Numbered from the stretch's first letter, positions 20,177-31,713 are shown. The stretch is 64,000 bases of DNA from Oryzias latipes (GCF_002234675.1 NC_019876.2:25268250-25332249), one strand, 5' to 3'. Notes: generated from the sequence alone by a model not told the origin. Program-made: numbers and translations.

Positions 20177-21982
20177 TTATGTGACTGTAGGCCAATCATC
20201 AATCAGGGTTCCAAGCAACTCAGGAAAATCTGTGTCACAGGTCACAGGGTCCAGCGTGGTGGTGGCTGCCCAACACGGAGGAAGTTTTCCAGGCTGAACA
20301 GCATAATAAAGCTGAACTGATGGCAAAGAAGGGTTGGCTGAGTAATGATCTCTGGACTGCACCTGCATTGGCGAACCGAACTCGTGATACACATAACCTT
20401 GGTCAGATCTTAAGCCGTATGAATTCTTAGCCAAGTTGAGAATGGCTCCGGATCTTGAAAGAAAATCCAAACCCAGGATTAAAGGAAAGGCAAGGTGTAC
20501 ATCTTCCATTATATGGACAGACAATGGCCACTGTCCCACTTGTCCTTCCAAACAAATGGTCTTTTTACCAAGGGCTTGATGCACTGTTCCATCCGCCATG
20601 ACAAACCATTGTCTTTCAGCAGGTTGAATGCTTTCTTCGTTCCGAGCTAATTCTCTCCATAAACCATTCCTCATCAATGTAAACGTGCTCCCAGTGTCCA
20701 CTACAGCCTCAACTTTCACCCCCCGTATGGTGATTGGGATCATTAAAAGTTTAGGCTCACGACCTTTCTGTGGGTTCTGTTTTCCCACTGTGACCCCTAT
20801 TGCTCCCTTTGGCATCATTTTCCGGTCAGTTTGTCTTTTGGGTGGTCTATCAGCACCAGCATGCACCTTCTGCCAGTACTCTTTAGCTCCTGAACAGTCC
20901 TTCTCCACCATTGAATCTATTTTCACCAGCTGGGCTACCGATGAAACGGTGCCACGCAGACAGCCGGCCACCTTGGGGTTGATGTTATTAAGTATCCGCC
21001 GAACTATTTCTTCCTCTGTCATATCTCGTTTCCACTTCAGACACAAAGCCCTATAGTCATAGGCAAAGTCACGTAAACATTGCTCCGGCCTCTGCACAGT
21101 TGTTCTTAATTGCTCTTCCACTTCACTTAAATAATCAGTTGGCAGAAAAGCAGATAAAAAAGCCTCCTCGAATGTTAACCAATCATGCACAACAGGTTTA
21201 GTGGCTTTCCACCAGCTTAAAGCGGGTCCCTTCAGAACCGCGGACAGGGCTCCTAACAGCTCATGATTTGATAAGGGTCTAAGGTCAAGATAGTTTTCAC
21301 ACTGTTCAATGAAATTCAGCGCATCCGAGGTCTGCGGACCACCGAACGTGGGAAAATCCAACCGAACAGGAGGTTTGGAGTAAAAGGAGGTTGCATCAGA
21401 CTGACTTATTTGGTGTGAATGACAGGGTGTGGGTGTCACAGTGTAATCTGTTTCGGTGGATATGGCTACTGTTCGCCGAGGTAGAGGGGTACTAACAGTC
21501 CTAAGTTTCTTTAGTTGGTTCTGCCATTTCTCATCCCTTCGCAATAAACGGTTCACCACATCCTTCTCTAGTTTTTCTATGCTGGACATTAAAGTTTTTT
21601 CTAGCTTAGCAAAGCTGATGTCCACATACTCCCTGAAATTACTTTCTCGGTTAAGAGAGCTTGTGACAGATGCTCTGAAAGTTTCTTCTAATTCCTTCAC
21701 GTGATCTTTAAGTGCTGCCACCTCCTGAGCTAGATTGTCATTCTCCGTTTGACAGTTTTGTTCTTGTGTATGAGCTTCTTCTGTCTCAGCAACTTCAACC
21801 CCAGCATCATCATTCACATCATCCACTTCATCATCCTCATTATCCCCCTGTACGGACCCGTCATCCTCACTGTTATGCAGGTATAAGGTACTTAGTAATG
21901 ATGATAATCCTCCGTCTGAAGTTTGTCTGCGGGTAACAAATGGCCCAGCTGTGAAATCTAAATCTGTTTCAGCCTCAGCCAT
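20177..21982 (-). CDS. gypsy Gag-protease polyprotein
   Basis: The first sensible ATG is at 21982 (MAEAETDLDF); this gives 601 residues to TAA at 20177-20179. The N-terminal part is acidic (about 55-75) with a coiled coil (about 80-160). The capsid-like region runs about 215-400 (LDFPTFGGPQTSDALNFIEQ, GPALSWWKATKP). The protease part has AVVDTGSTFTLM near residue 440 and LILGLDFLSRSGA near 520. I see no CCHC zinc knuckle. The frame is open throughout. Confidence 0.85.
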   Translation of the reverse strand: MAEAETDLDFTAGPFVTRRQTSDGGLSSLLSTLYLHNSEDDGSVQGDNEDDEVDDVNDDAGVEVAETEEAHTQEQNCQTENDNLAQEVAALKDHVKELEETFRASVTSSLNRESNFREYVDISFAKLEKTLMSSIEKLEKDVVNRLLRRDEKWQNQLKKLRTVSTPLPRRTVAISTETDYTVTPTPCHSHQISQSDATSFYSKPPVRLDFPTFGGPQTSDALNFIEQCENYLDLRPLSNHELLGALSAVLKGPALSWWKATKPVVHDWLTFEEAFLSAFLPTDYLSEVEEQLRTTVQRPEQCLRDFAYDYRALCLKWKRDMTEEEIVRRILNNINPKVAGCLRGTVSSVAQLVKIDSMVEKDCSGAKEYWQKVHAGADRPPKRQTDRKMMPKGAIGVTVGKQNPQKGREPKLLMIPITIRGVKVEAVVDTGSTFTLMRNGLWRELARNEESIQPAERQWFVMADGTVHQALGKKTICLEGQVGQWPLSVHIMEDVHLAFPLILGLDFLSRSGAILNLAKNSYGLRSDQGYVYHEFGSPMQVQSRDHYSANPSLPSVQLYYAVQPGKLPPCWAATTTLDPVTCDTDFPELLGTLIDDWPTVT

Positions 21983-22084
21983 TTCTGTTGCTTTATGTCT
22001 CAGGAACTTTTTAGAAATTATAGAAGTAATACAAACACAAATCACCCCACACACCCACGAAAACTAATTACAAACAGGATAAAT

Positions 22085-22107
22085 TAATCCCCATACTGGC
22101 CACCATA
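22085..22107 (-). other. gypsy primer-binding region
   Basis: Just inside the 5' LTR on the minus strand, TATGGTGGCCAGTATGGGG follows the LTR end. TGGTGGCCAGTATGGGG sits where a tRNA 3' end should pair. I cannot name the tRNA. Confidence 0.5.
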
Positions 22108-22864
22108 TGTAACACTCTACAGTTCATTTAGAGTCTTAAGATTATTGTCGTGGGTTGACTATGGAACACAAATGAACAAATGAACAACCAATTAAATCAA
22201 GATTTGTTCTTTAACCATCATAATTTAATTGAACCCAGTCACACTCCATGAATCACGCTCCCGATTACATTATAGGTCCGTGCACGCGTTTACGATGATT
22301 CCCTATTGTCCGTCTAGCAACTCCCACCTTTGTGCGCGTAAGCGCTCCAACGTAAACAATTCCTCCCAAAGTCAAAAGAAACAGAAAAACTGAAATGATC
22401 TCACCCCGTCCTTCGGGTTAACGTCAGGGAGTCTCATTTTTCTCATGGTCACTTTCCAGCCACGTCCTTCCCCAAAAGAAATTAATAATAATCCCCGCGG
22501 CAGAAGTTGGAAAGGTCCGCGTCAGATCCTCCTCTGTGACTCCCGATAGTCGGTTTCCGGGGTATTCCGTGCGTGCTTGCTGTTGGAAGGGCCTTCTTAG
22601 TCTCCCTTTCCGTCTTGTCAGAGTTTGAACTCTCCTTAGGCTTTTAGCCCACCTTGTCTGTCCCTTTTTAACCCGGAAGCCATGCCATGTGTTAACGCAC
22701 CCCAGCTGATCGCATCAGCTGTGAGGAGTGACGTCAGCGGCATCCCCGGTACACAAATACCCAAAATACACACATTCACTAAAATAAAGGGAAAACATAG
22801 GACCTCTTCCCCTCATAGGGTGTAAAATACAGAAAACATGATACATTTATGTGGCTTTGTCACA
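22108..22864 (-). repeat. gypsy 5' LTR
   Basis: 757 bp, TGTAAC...GTCACA on plus, about 98.5% identical by eye to 16727-17483. Retroelement transcription (leftwards) would start here. Confidence 0.92.
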
Positions 22865-22904
22865 ACCTTACACAAATATAAAAATTTGGCAAAAACGGGC
22901 CAGC

Positions 22905-23440
22905 AGCCAGCAGTAGACAGAGCGACATTTGACCTGGTAACACTTTTAAATTTTAAAATGAAATCAAGTGACCTTTGACCCAACCAAAACCTGAAAATAA
23001 AAAAAGTGCTTCAAAAACAGAGTGACCTTTGACCTATCATCAATATAAAAGTAAAAACAAGTGCTTCGGGAAAAAAGTGATCTTTGACCTATCATCGATT
23101 TAATAATAAAAAAAGTAACTTTTGATCCAACCAAAATTTTAAAACAAAAACAACTACTACAACGAATTGGTGACCTTTGACCTATCATCAAGTTAAAAAT
23201 AAAAACAAGTCCTTCAGGAGAAAAAAATGACCTTTTACCTGTTGACAATTTTAAAATGAAAAAATGCTTTAGAAATAAAAGTGAACTTTGACCTATAATC
23301 GAATTAAAAACAAAAAGAATGACCTTTGACCCAACATAAATAAAAAAAAGAAAACAAGTGCTTCAGAAAGAGAGTGACCCTTGACCCAACCAAAATTTTT
23401 AAATAAAGAACAAGTTCCTCATACAAAAAGTAAGCATTAA
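22905..23440. repeat. satellite array with DR1 motifs, second block
   Basis: About nine units of roughly 55 bp. TGACCTTTGACCT is exact at 23023-23035 and 23171-23183; TGACCTTTGACCC is at 22969-22981 and 23320-23332; one-mismatch copies include 23078-23090 and 23282-23294. Spacers are the same as in 13026-13620, so the two blocks were probably one array before the insertions between them. Confidence 0.88.
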
Positions 23441-23469
23441 CCGAACAACAGCTTTTCTAAAATTTTACT

Positions 23470-26400
23470 TAGAAATGACAGGTTCACAGCCTGTGGGAAG
23501 AAGCTTTTTAGCATCCTGCTGGATCTGCAGCTGATGCTCCTGAACCTCTTCCCAGATGGCATGAGGGACAACAGTCCATGAGAGGGGTGCTGGGGGTCCC
23601 TGATGATGGAAGTTGCTCTGCGTAGGCAGCGCTGCTCGTATAACTCCTCCAGGATCGGGAGAGGTGCACCAACAATCCTGCTTGCAGTCCTGACAATCCT
23701 GCTGAGCCGTTGTTTGTCCTGAACTGTGCAGATGCCAAACCAGGATGTGTGAAGCTCTGAGTCAGGATGTTCTCAATGGTGCCCTTGTAGAAGGTGATGA
23801 GGTGAAGTGTTGGAATTCCAGCCTTTCTAAAGGCCTGTTCACACCAGGACGAATTTCGCCCACGATTTTTGCCGACGTTTAACGCCTAGTGACTAAACAA
23901 AGGGCACCAATGTGAGTGTGCAAACCGACGCGAAAAAACGACACACGTCAACACAAAACACAAACACAAAACTGCCTTGCTGAGCACACATACCAGCGAA
24001 GAAGATAGACGCCAAGTTGCATCTACACAGCCGCGAAGAAATAATGAAGGACATTCTAAAATATCCCCGAACCAAGCACCAGTTGGAGCTACTGGTGCTT
24101 GAAATATTCATGTTTTCTTTGTATGATTCTGACAAGCGCGTAAATACTTGCTCTTTTCTTCTGAGGGAAAAGCGAGTTTAAGAAGCTTAAAGTTGCGCAG
24201 TACCACCTTGTGTACAGGAGTATTTCTGTTTACATTAAGCGCCATCTAATGTCAGGGAATGAAATTCCATGTTCGCTCAGCTCAATGTGAGCGAAAATCG
24301 CCTGGGTGTGAACACAAAAAACGCTGGCGAATAACGCCTGGCGAATATTCGTTCCGGTGTGTACGGGCCTTGAGTCTCCGGAGGGGATGGAGATGCTGCT
24401 GTGCTTTTTTGATGACCCTTGTGGATTTGGTGGAGGAGGACAGGTCATTAGTGAGGTGCACCCCCAGGAACTTGACGCTGTCGACCATCTCCACAGCAGC
24501 ACCGTTTATGGTCAGATGTGAGTGGGGGGGATTGCCAGATGCCCTGAAGTCAATCACCATTTCTTTTGTTTTGTCCACATTGATCTGGAAGTTATGAGAT
24601 GTGCACCACCCTGCTAGCTGCTCCACCTCCATTCTGTAAGCAGACTCGTCGTTGTTGCTTATGAGACCGATCACTGTTGTGTCGTCTGCAAACTTGACAA
24701 TGTGGTTGGTGCTGTATTGAGCTGTGCAGTCATGTGTGAGCAGACTGAACAGCAGTGGGCTCAGGACGCACCCCTGTGGTTTGCCCGTGCTCACTGAGAT
24801 GGGCCTGGATGTGTGTCTGCCGATCTTGACTGTCTGCAGCCTGTCTGTCAGGAAGCTGAGTGTCCAGTTGTGGGTTGCCGTGTCCACTCCTAGTAGCTTC
24901 AGCTTCTCCACCAGCTGCTGTGGAATGATGGTGTAAAAAGCCGAGCTGAAGTCGATGAAGAGGACTCTAGCGTAGGAGTTTTTTCTTTCCAGATGTGACA
25001 GAGTGAGGTGGAGAGTGGTGGAGATGGCATCTTCCGTGGATCGATTTGCTTTGTATGCAAATTGTAAAGGGTCCATGTTTCTGGGAAGACTGTTCTTAAT
25101 GTGCTTTAGGACCAAGTGCTCCAGACATTTGGTCACAATGGGTGTGAGGGCCACGGGGCGAAAGTCGCTTGGGCAGGTTGGATTTGACTTCTTTGGGACC
25201 AGAGTAATAACAGCAGTTTTAAGACAGGTGGGTACAAATGCCTGCCTGAGTAATGTGTTAAAGATGTCGGTGAAGACATCTTTCAGTTGCTCCGCGCAGT
25301 CTTTCAGAACCCGTCCAGGGATGTTGGCCAGGTGCTTTTCGGGGATTGATGGTGGAGAAGGCCTTCCTCACCTCAGCGGTTGACAGCTGCAATGCTGTGT
25401 CGCTGGAAGACAGCGGGAGCATCTGTGCCTGGGTGGAGTTGTTAACTTCAAACCGGGCGTAGAAGTTCTTCAGTTCTTCCGGTAGGGAGCGGTTGTTCTG
25501 GCACATTGTTGAGGGTGGGGGCTTATAGTCTGTGATGTTCCGAAACCCCTGCCACAGTTGACGTAAATCTTTCTCACACACGAAGTGGCTGATCAGTTTT
25601 TTGTATGTACAGCCTCTTCGCCTCTCTGATCCCCCGTGACAGGTTTTTCCTTGCCAGACTATATGCTGCTGCATCTCCGGATTTAAATGCCTTGTCCCTG
25701 GCTCTCAACAGGGAACGAACTTCTCCTGTTAGCCAAGGTTCACAGTTTTGTCTTGTCCTGATGGTCTTGACCACTTTCACATCATCCACACATTTCCTGA
25801 TGTAGTCAATGACGGACACTGTATATTCCTGCAGGTCGGTGATATTATTGTGGGTTGCTGCTTCCCTGAAAATGTCCCAGTGAGTGGTCTCAAAGCAGTC
25901 CTGCGAGCTGAACTTGCTTCTTGTGGCCAAATTCTAATTTCTCTGACCTCTGACTGCTCCTGCTTGACCCTAGGTTTGTAGGCTGGGTTTAGCATAACAG
26001 CCAGATGATCGGAGTTGCAGACGTGGGAGAGGGTAGCAGCTTTATATGCATTTTTAATGTTCGTATACACTAGATGTAGTGTGTTGGGTCCTCTGGTTGC
26101 AATGTCCACATGCTGGTAGAATGTAGGCAGAACTGATGTCAGACTTGCCTGATTGAAGTCGCCAGCCGCTATGAAGAAGGCGTTGGGATAATCCCTTTGA
26201 AGTTCGCTGATGTTGTTGTGCAGCTCCGCCATGGCTTCCTTAGTGTTAGCACTCGGTGGTACATAAACAGCTTATATGATCACAGCTGTTAGCTCCCGCG
26301 GCATGTAGAAGGGTCGGCATTTCACAGACAGGGACTCCAGGTGTGGCGAACAATGGGTCGAAACCACCATGGCGTCTTGGCACCATAGATTGTTGGTGTA

Positions 26401-26994
26401 AACAACTAGCCAGCCGCCCATTTGTTTACCGGTTAGTGAAGCTAGTCTCTCCGCTCTGTGCGTCGTTAGCCCCTCCAGCTGGATCGTAGCGTCTGTTATG
26501 TTCTCATTCAGCCAGGATTCCATGAGAACCAAAACACAACAGTTCCTCATGCTGTGTTGGGAAGCTCTCCATAATCTGATGTAGTCCTTCTTGTTGTCGA
26601 GGGATCGTACGTTCGCTAGCAGGAGTGTGGGAATTGCCGGCTTGTGTGGCTTAGCTGCTAGCCTAGCTTTAACCCCTCCATGTTTGCCTCGTTTCTGCGT
26701 CCTGTCGCACCGCTTTCGGTGCTTTCCTTGGGATGTTGTTCCGGAGTTGCCGGCAGGCCTCTTGTGGCCTGCTCTTCGTAGGAGTCCGAGCTCGCCCAGC
26801 AAAATGAGCAGATGTTTGTCGTTTTGGTATTACTTGTTTCCGAGTTCCAAAAGAAGCTGTCGCTGATACACTAGCCTCTCTTTCGTACTGTTTACATTCA
26901 AAACACTAAAAGTCACATTAAAATCCACATTAACACACGATTGCACTGCATTGTTGCTAGGACAGGCCGCCGCGAGTGTCGGTCGCGCCCCCAT
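23470..26994 (-). mobile_element. decayed LINE (CR1/Rex1/L2-like, same type as 46381-49697)
   Basis: The 5' end is near the ATG at 26994 (AAAAACATGGGGGCGCG). Endonuclease pieces run about 26800-25900 (LLLANVRSLDNKKDYIR, VLMESWLNENI, FFIAAGDFNQASLTSVL, CNSDHLAVML). RT pieces run about 25154-24372 ([53 protein letters not shown]). A TAA interrupts the endonuclease at 26272, several frames are shifted, and the site usually reading LDHVYTN is LHLVYTN. A 542-bp MITE splits the 3' part (23830-24371). It is dead. Confidence 0.85.
23830..24371. mobile_element. TIR MITE nested in the LINE
   Basis: The left end AAGGCCTGTTCACACCAGGA and the inverse of the right end (AAGGCCCGTACACACCGG) form imperfect inverted repeats. 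The LINE reading continues on both sides, so insertion was into an existing LINE. It is non-coding. The superfamily is not clear and no target duplication could be fixed. Confidence 0.65.
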
Positions 26995-26999
26995 GTTTT

Positions 27000-27994
27000 T
27001 GTTTTCATTTGGGACATCACTTTTCTGAGTGCTGCAGTGTCAATCAAGACAAAACTGTAACCATAAAGGAATGTCACAGGACTATAAGTCTTGATAGTTC
27101 AAAATGAGTTCACTTCACACTAAAGATAAAGCTGTAACATAATGAAGAATAAGATATTAGAACATACATTTTCTACAGTGAATAAAAAGGAAAACAAAGT
27201 AGTCCTCTACTCCAGGGGTCTCAAACTTGCAGCTATTTGCGGCCCTCAAGATGATATTTTGCAGCCCCTGCCTTAAATGAAAGTTTGATGTTAATTTGTC
27301 CCGCCAGTTTGTATCAATGACACCTTTTCAGTGTCGTGCGCGGAGCTGACGAACCAACCAATCATAGTTGGGTATATGACTCTCGGGGCGTGAGATTGAG
27401 CGGGCGTAAAGCAGGGGAACATTTAAGGCAGGAAACCTGACAGCCCCCTCCCCGGACCAGATTTAGGACTTTGTTACTTTCCTTTTTAGAGCGTATTTAA
27501 TTGCATGTAATTTTCTAAACACATGCAGTCAGAGCTGAACTTGTTTCTGGGTCACACGGACCCCGAGGAGGGTTGAGGTTACAGTTACGTGCGATGACGT
27601 GTTAACCCCAACCAAACGGTTCTATTGCGTAGCTGTGACTGCAGCACACCGCTCCCTCAGGAGATGGGTCACTGTGGAGAATAAATGTCCCACACTTACA
27701 TGCGTGACAGCTAACAGGGCTTTAACATGAAACACGTGCGAGCAACAACAAGATTTAGTCTTGGACACACCAAAAATACGTGGGGAAAATGCAACGATAA
27801 ACGTGTTTGAGATGAACCAGCGCCTCGCCTGTAACGCTGGTTAGACCAGGCGGCTGCGGGCAGGGAGGGGGGGCATAAGATGAAGGCGAACGCTGAGCTG
27901 CAGCAAGACTGAAGGAGAACAGGAAGTTGGAATTCAATTTAGTTTTAATATGCCTCTCCCCCTTAGAATTGATTTATATTCTATTCCGTTTTTG
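27000..27994. mobile_element. hAT-like left-end fragment (about 27214 on) in otherwise unassigned sequence
   Basis: CCAGGGGTCTCAAACTTGCA and GCGGCCCTCAAGATG at 27214-27250 match the start of a frequent vertebrate hAT family. No right terminus is visible, so the element is truncated or its right end is beyond recognition. The remainder to 27994 has no gene I can support. Confidence 0.4.
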
Positions 27995-28210
27995 TCCCTT
28001 TCGGGGTCACGGGGCTGCCGCAGACTATGCACTTGTGGGCAAAAGCAGGGGACATCATGCTGGACAGGTTGCCAGTCTGTCGCAGGGTAGAGTGTCCGCA
28101 ATCACACACCAATGCACTCTCACATTTACACCAAGGGACAATTTAAGTTGACCAACTAACCTATGAAGCATGTTTTTGGACGATTACCCTCGCATGCACA
28201 GGGAGAACTA
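27995..28210 (+). repeat. common teleost interspersed repeat (GGGGTCACGGGGCTGCCG type)
   Basis: Ordered blocks GGGGTCACGGGGCTGCCG, CTGGACAGGTTGCCAGTCTG, CGCAGGGTAGAG, CACATTTACACCAAGGGACA, CATGTTTTTGGACGATTACC and TCGCATGCACAGGGAGAA are those of a very common fish repeat. The pair at 8181-8470 is the same family in the other orientation. Confidence 0.65.
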
Positions 28211-28539
28211 TTAACTTTGGATGAATTTATACACAAAGACACACGCAACAAAATTTAGTGCTACCTTTACCCTTTCCAGTGGTAGGTAAGGAGACCAATT
28301 AGAACTATACCAAGGGCACTCCAAGCTCCCTGTACTTGGATGGGATGAAGAACAGGAGCGACAGTTTAACTGTCTCATGATGCTGACGGTGGGGACACTC
28401 ATCAACTTTTGACAGAGGGTATTCAATTAATTTCAGTTATTTCCCCCATGAGTATCTTGTATATTTCGGAAAAAATAGTAACTTCAGTAATTATAATGCA
28501 TCACAACTTACAAATAACTTATCAGGTTTAATAGGCGTG

Positions 28540-29120
28540 GCTTGGAGTCAAGAATTGAGGTGAGTCGTTGTGCGACTTAGAGTCGTGGTGTGGCTTGGAG
28601 TTGAGACTTGAGTTGAGTCGTGGTGTGGCTTGGAGCCATGACGCAGCTTGGACTCCTGGTGTGGCTGGAGGCTTTGGATCTTTAATGAAGCATTGTCTGC
28701 TTGTGTGAAAGTACGACCCAGGTTGACACTCATTGCATTTTGTCCTGCAGACGAGGTGGAGAAATAGAAAGCTTGAAAAGGGAGAAAAAGAGAACAAGAC
28801 AAGAGTTGAGTCGTTGCGTGGCTTGCAGTCATGGCGTGGCTTGGAGACATAGCACGGTTTGAAGTCGTGGCTCAGCTGGGACTCCTGGTGCGGCTCGGAC
28901 TCGTGGTGTGGCTAGAGGCTTTGGATCTTTGATTAAGCATTTGCTTGTCTGGAGGTAGGACCCAGGACGACACTTGTGGCAACTTTTCCTGTAGACGAGG
29001 TGGGGAAGCAGTAATTAAAGCTTGGAAAGCGAGAACAAGACTTGAGAACAGGTAATGCACCATAGAGGGGCAACGAACTGGCCACGAATGCTGGTGAAGG
29101 TTCAATCTGGAAAGCAGAGA
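28540..29120 (+). repeat. VNTR-bearing dispersed family, two tandem pieces
   Basis: Degenerate GAGTCGTGGTGTGGCTTG 18-mers are followed twice by the same tail: CTGGAGGCTTTGGATCTTT, then ACCCAGGTTGACACTC or ACCCAGGACGACACTTGTGG, then GTAGACGAGGTGG and AAGCTTGGAAAGCGAGAACA. The tails are at about 28663-28800 and 28910-29050. The expanded units at 39.05-44.29 kb carry this tail too (40960-41105 and 43690-43845). Confidence 0.7.
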
Positions 29121-29456
29121 AGAGAGGGGAGGGGGAGAGGACCCCCGGAGGTACCTGACAAAAGCAGTGTTTTCCAACTGCCTCCTGTAGCTTTCAGGAG
29201 CAGAAAAACACATGGAAAAGCTGCAGGAGCTCCTCCAGCTGATCTTGTTTTTGGCCCCAACAAGTCAACACAGGAGAACACTGTTTATAAGAATGGCAAT
29301 AGTTTTTCATGCAACATCTTACCTTTTAACATATTTTTTACAAGCAGCTACTGGTGGAGCTCATCTGATGATGCTGGCGTTCTCTGGTTACATAGAGTAC
29401 ACCTTTGATCGTTTAATATAGTAAAAGATTTGAAAAATGTATAAAAAACGTACATC
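29121..29456. other. unassigned stretch
   Basis: No conserved frame or element terminus recognised; the two overlapping plus-strand frames here have no family resemblance that I can see. Confidence 0.35.
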
Positions 29457-29771
29457 TTACGTCAACCTATCAGTTACAGAAGGCCTTCTGTAACTTAGCT
29501 TTGCCTTTGCCCGAGGTTTGATCGGTACTCCAGTGAGAATGACATTATTCCTCCTTACTTGTTGTTCCCCATCGCCCAGTCTTTTCTCCAGAATGTCGAC
29601 CCGGTTTTCTCGTTGCTCGTTTTGAGCCCGAAATCTTCTGAATTCTTCCATCAGTTCAATCAGTGGAGCTAGCTTAGCATTCACTTGTTCCATAAAGGGA
29701 TACAGCGTTGCTTTGATATCATCAAGAATCTTTTTAAGGTCTTCGTATTCCTGGGTTTTCTTGGGGGCCAT
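29457..29771 (-). mobile_element. LINE ORF1-like N-terminal fragment
   Basis: From ATG 29771 the minus strand encodes MAPKKTQEYEDLKKILDD, a coiled coil (about 25-80, VDILEKRLGDGEQQVRRN) and NNVILTGVPIKP, the start of an RNA-binding fold as in LINE ORF1 proteins. The frame ends at a perfect palindrome (29472-29495), after which no ORF1 continues. This is an ORF1 remnant with its normal start and a lost C-terminus. Confidence 0.6.
29472..29495. repeat. perfect 24-bp palindrome
   Basis: AGTTACAGAAGG is followed immediately by its reverse complement. It sits exactly where the ORF1 similarity breaks off. Confidence 0.85.
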
Positions 29772-30115
29772 GGTCAGCTCTCTGTTTTGGAGAAAATCAA
29801 CTTTTTATGTCATTTGAAGATAGTTGTATAGCCGCCGTGAGTCCCCACGCGTCTGCGTTGTAACCCGGAACCGGAAATGTTCATGTTAGCTATTCGTGAT
29901 AGCACAGAGCTTGCGGCCTTAGGTCTTTTAGGTTCATCTTTCACTTTAAATACTTAATTTGTTATCAAATGTCTGTATGTTGAACAACATGGATTGTATG
30001 CATATATAATACACTCATAAGTATGCTTTCTCTGTCTTAGTTTTACAGTGGTCTCAGGAGAAAGTTAATAAATCTTCAGTACAAAGAAGTCTCATAACGT
30101 CTTTCTGAAGAACTG

Positions 30116-31200
30116 TTGTCTATAAGCCAAAATGAATCATACATTCACGGAGGGCTTAATAGTAAAAAGGCATTAAATCATCACGTCCTATTTGGAAATG
30201 AAACTTCAATTATGGCAAGATCTGCAGCTGATTTGGAAGAGACATTGGAGACAAGATCAAAAGTCTCCAGCTCTTTACGCTCCAGCCAGCTTACATCATC
30301 ACCTACAGCGCTGCTAGAGCAAGAGCTAAAGCAGAAGCAGCACGAACCCAACTGTCTTTTGCACAAAAGGAAGCAAACATCCTAAAACAACAAGCTGAAC
30401 AGCTAAAAATGAAAGCAGATCTGGACACTGAATTGCATGTCCTCAAAACACAGAAAGCATCTGTGGCAGCACTAGTTGAGGCACAAGTTTGGGAGATGTC
30501 CACCTAAGAAAGTGGAAACGAGCAATCTGTTTCAAGTGCTGTTCATCTGTCTACCACTTGGCTAAAGGTTGTCATACAGCTGTTCAATGTACAGTTTGCG
30601 GCAGCGATAGACATAACACAGCTCTACATCCAGAACCCATTCCTCTGAGAACGAAAGATCCTGTAGCCATTTAACATCATGGCGGGGAGCAAATAAACTC
30701 AAACTTGCCTGATCTGACGTCGAAATGCACCGAAATCTGTGGTGGATCAGTCAGCACAAGGTCATGCTCTAAAATATGTTTGGTCAAGGCATATCCATCA
30801 GGCCAAATAGAGAAAGCAGTTGAGATGTATGTGGTCCTAGATAATCAAAGTAATCGCTCACTAGCCAAAAGAGAATTTTTTGACCTCTTTGACATTAAAG
30901 GGAACCTGGAACCATATACGTTAAAGACATGTTCAGGCATTGTTGAAGCAAGAGGGAGACATGCCAGTCATTTCATTGTTGAATCTCACTCAGCTTTCTC
31001 TACCCACCTTGATAGAGTATGATATGATACCTGATGATAGAGCAGGCAGTGACAGTCATAATCAAAAATGCTCAACATGATGCCTTTAAAGGGGAGTGTC
31101 AATGTCTCAATAGAGGAGAACAAATTTCCACAAAAGGCTCACTCCGGAATTTGTCTCCATTTATGGACAAAGACGGGCATTGGGGGTGGGTGGCCGTATT
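30116..31200 (+). mobile_element. BEL/Pao element, gag and protease remnant (5' part)
   Basis: The Gag coiled coil is split over two frames (ARSAADLEETLETRSK; then ARAKAEAARTQLSFAQKEAN). The zinc knuckle region reads CFKCCSSVYHLAKGC and CTVCGSDRHNTALHP. Protease is shown by VEMYVVLDNQSNRSLAKREF. After it, LSPFMDKDGH is the usual pre-integrase linker, so RT and RNase H were already lost. The gypsy element at 31201 then splits the linker; the rest resumes at 38264. Confidence 0.8.
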
Positions 31201-31450
31201 TGTCACGGTGCCTGTCAGTTCCCCTCCCCCTCCCCAGCACTTCTGCTCTGCTGATTGGAACCAGCTGACCTTCATCTCGTCATCATCCTGCCTGTCTTCA
31301 TAAGGGAGCTCCTCAACAGTATCCAGGGCCAGTTTGTTATACTCACTCTGGTTCCTTCCATTGGTCACGCTGGTTCCTCACTCCACACTGATTTCTTCAT
31401 CCTCGGCGCTCACGTCTCGCTCCAAGCTGGTTACGCCGTCCTCGGCAACC
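31201..31450 (+). repeat. gypsy chromovirus 5' LTR, first part
   Basis: It matches the start of the 3' LTR (37696 on): TGTCACGGTGCCTGTCAGTT, CTTCATAAGGGAGCTCCTCA, TTCCTCACTCCAC. It stops at a GATA array, and the remainder is at about 33003-33366. Confidence 0.9.

Positions 31451-31713
<263 letters not shown>

Larger units (their letters stand above)
16727..22864 (-). mobile_element. Ty3/gypsy retrotransposon, near-complete, minus strand
   Basis: Two 757-bp LTRs (16727-17483 and 22108-22864) bracket gag, protease, reverse transcriptase, RNase H and integrase in gypsy order (integrase last). Flanks are GCCT and ACCT, a 4-bp duplication with one transition. By eye the LTRs differ at about 11 positions (about 1.5%), so the insertion is fairly young. 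Coding lesions: a frame change between protease and RT near 20090, a frame change at a T/A run near 19335-19350, and an in-frame TGA at 18400-18398. It lies in a gap of the DR1 satellite. Confidence 0.92.

Noticed and set aside
23893..24135. Minus-strand 80-codon frame near the LINE
   Set aside because: It lies wholly within the nested MITE and shows no family features.
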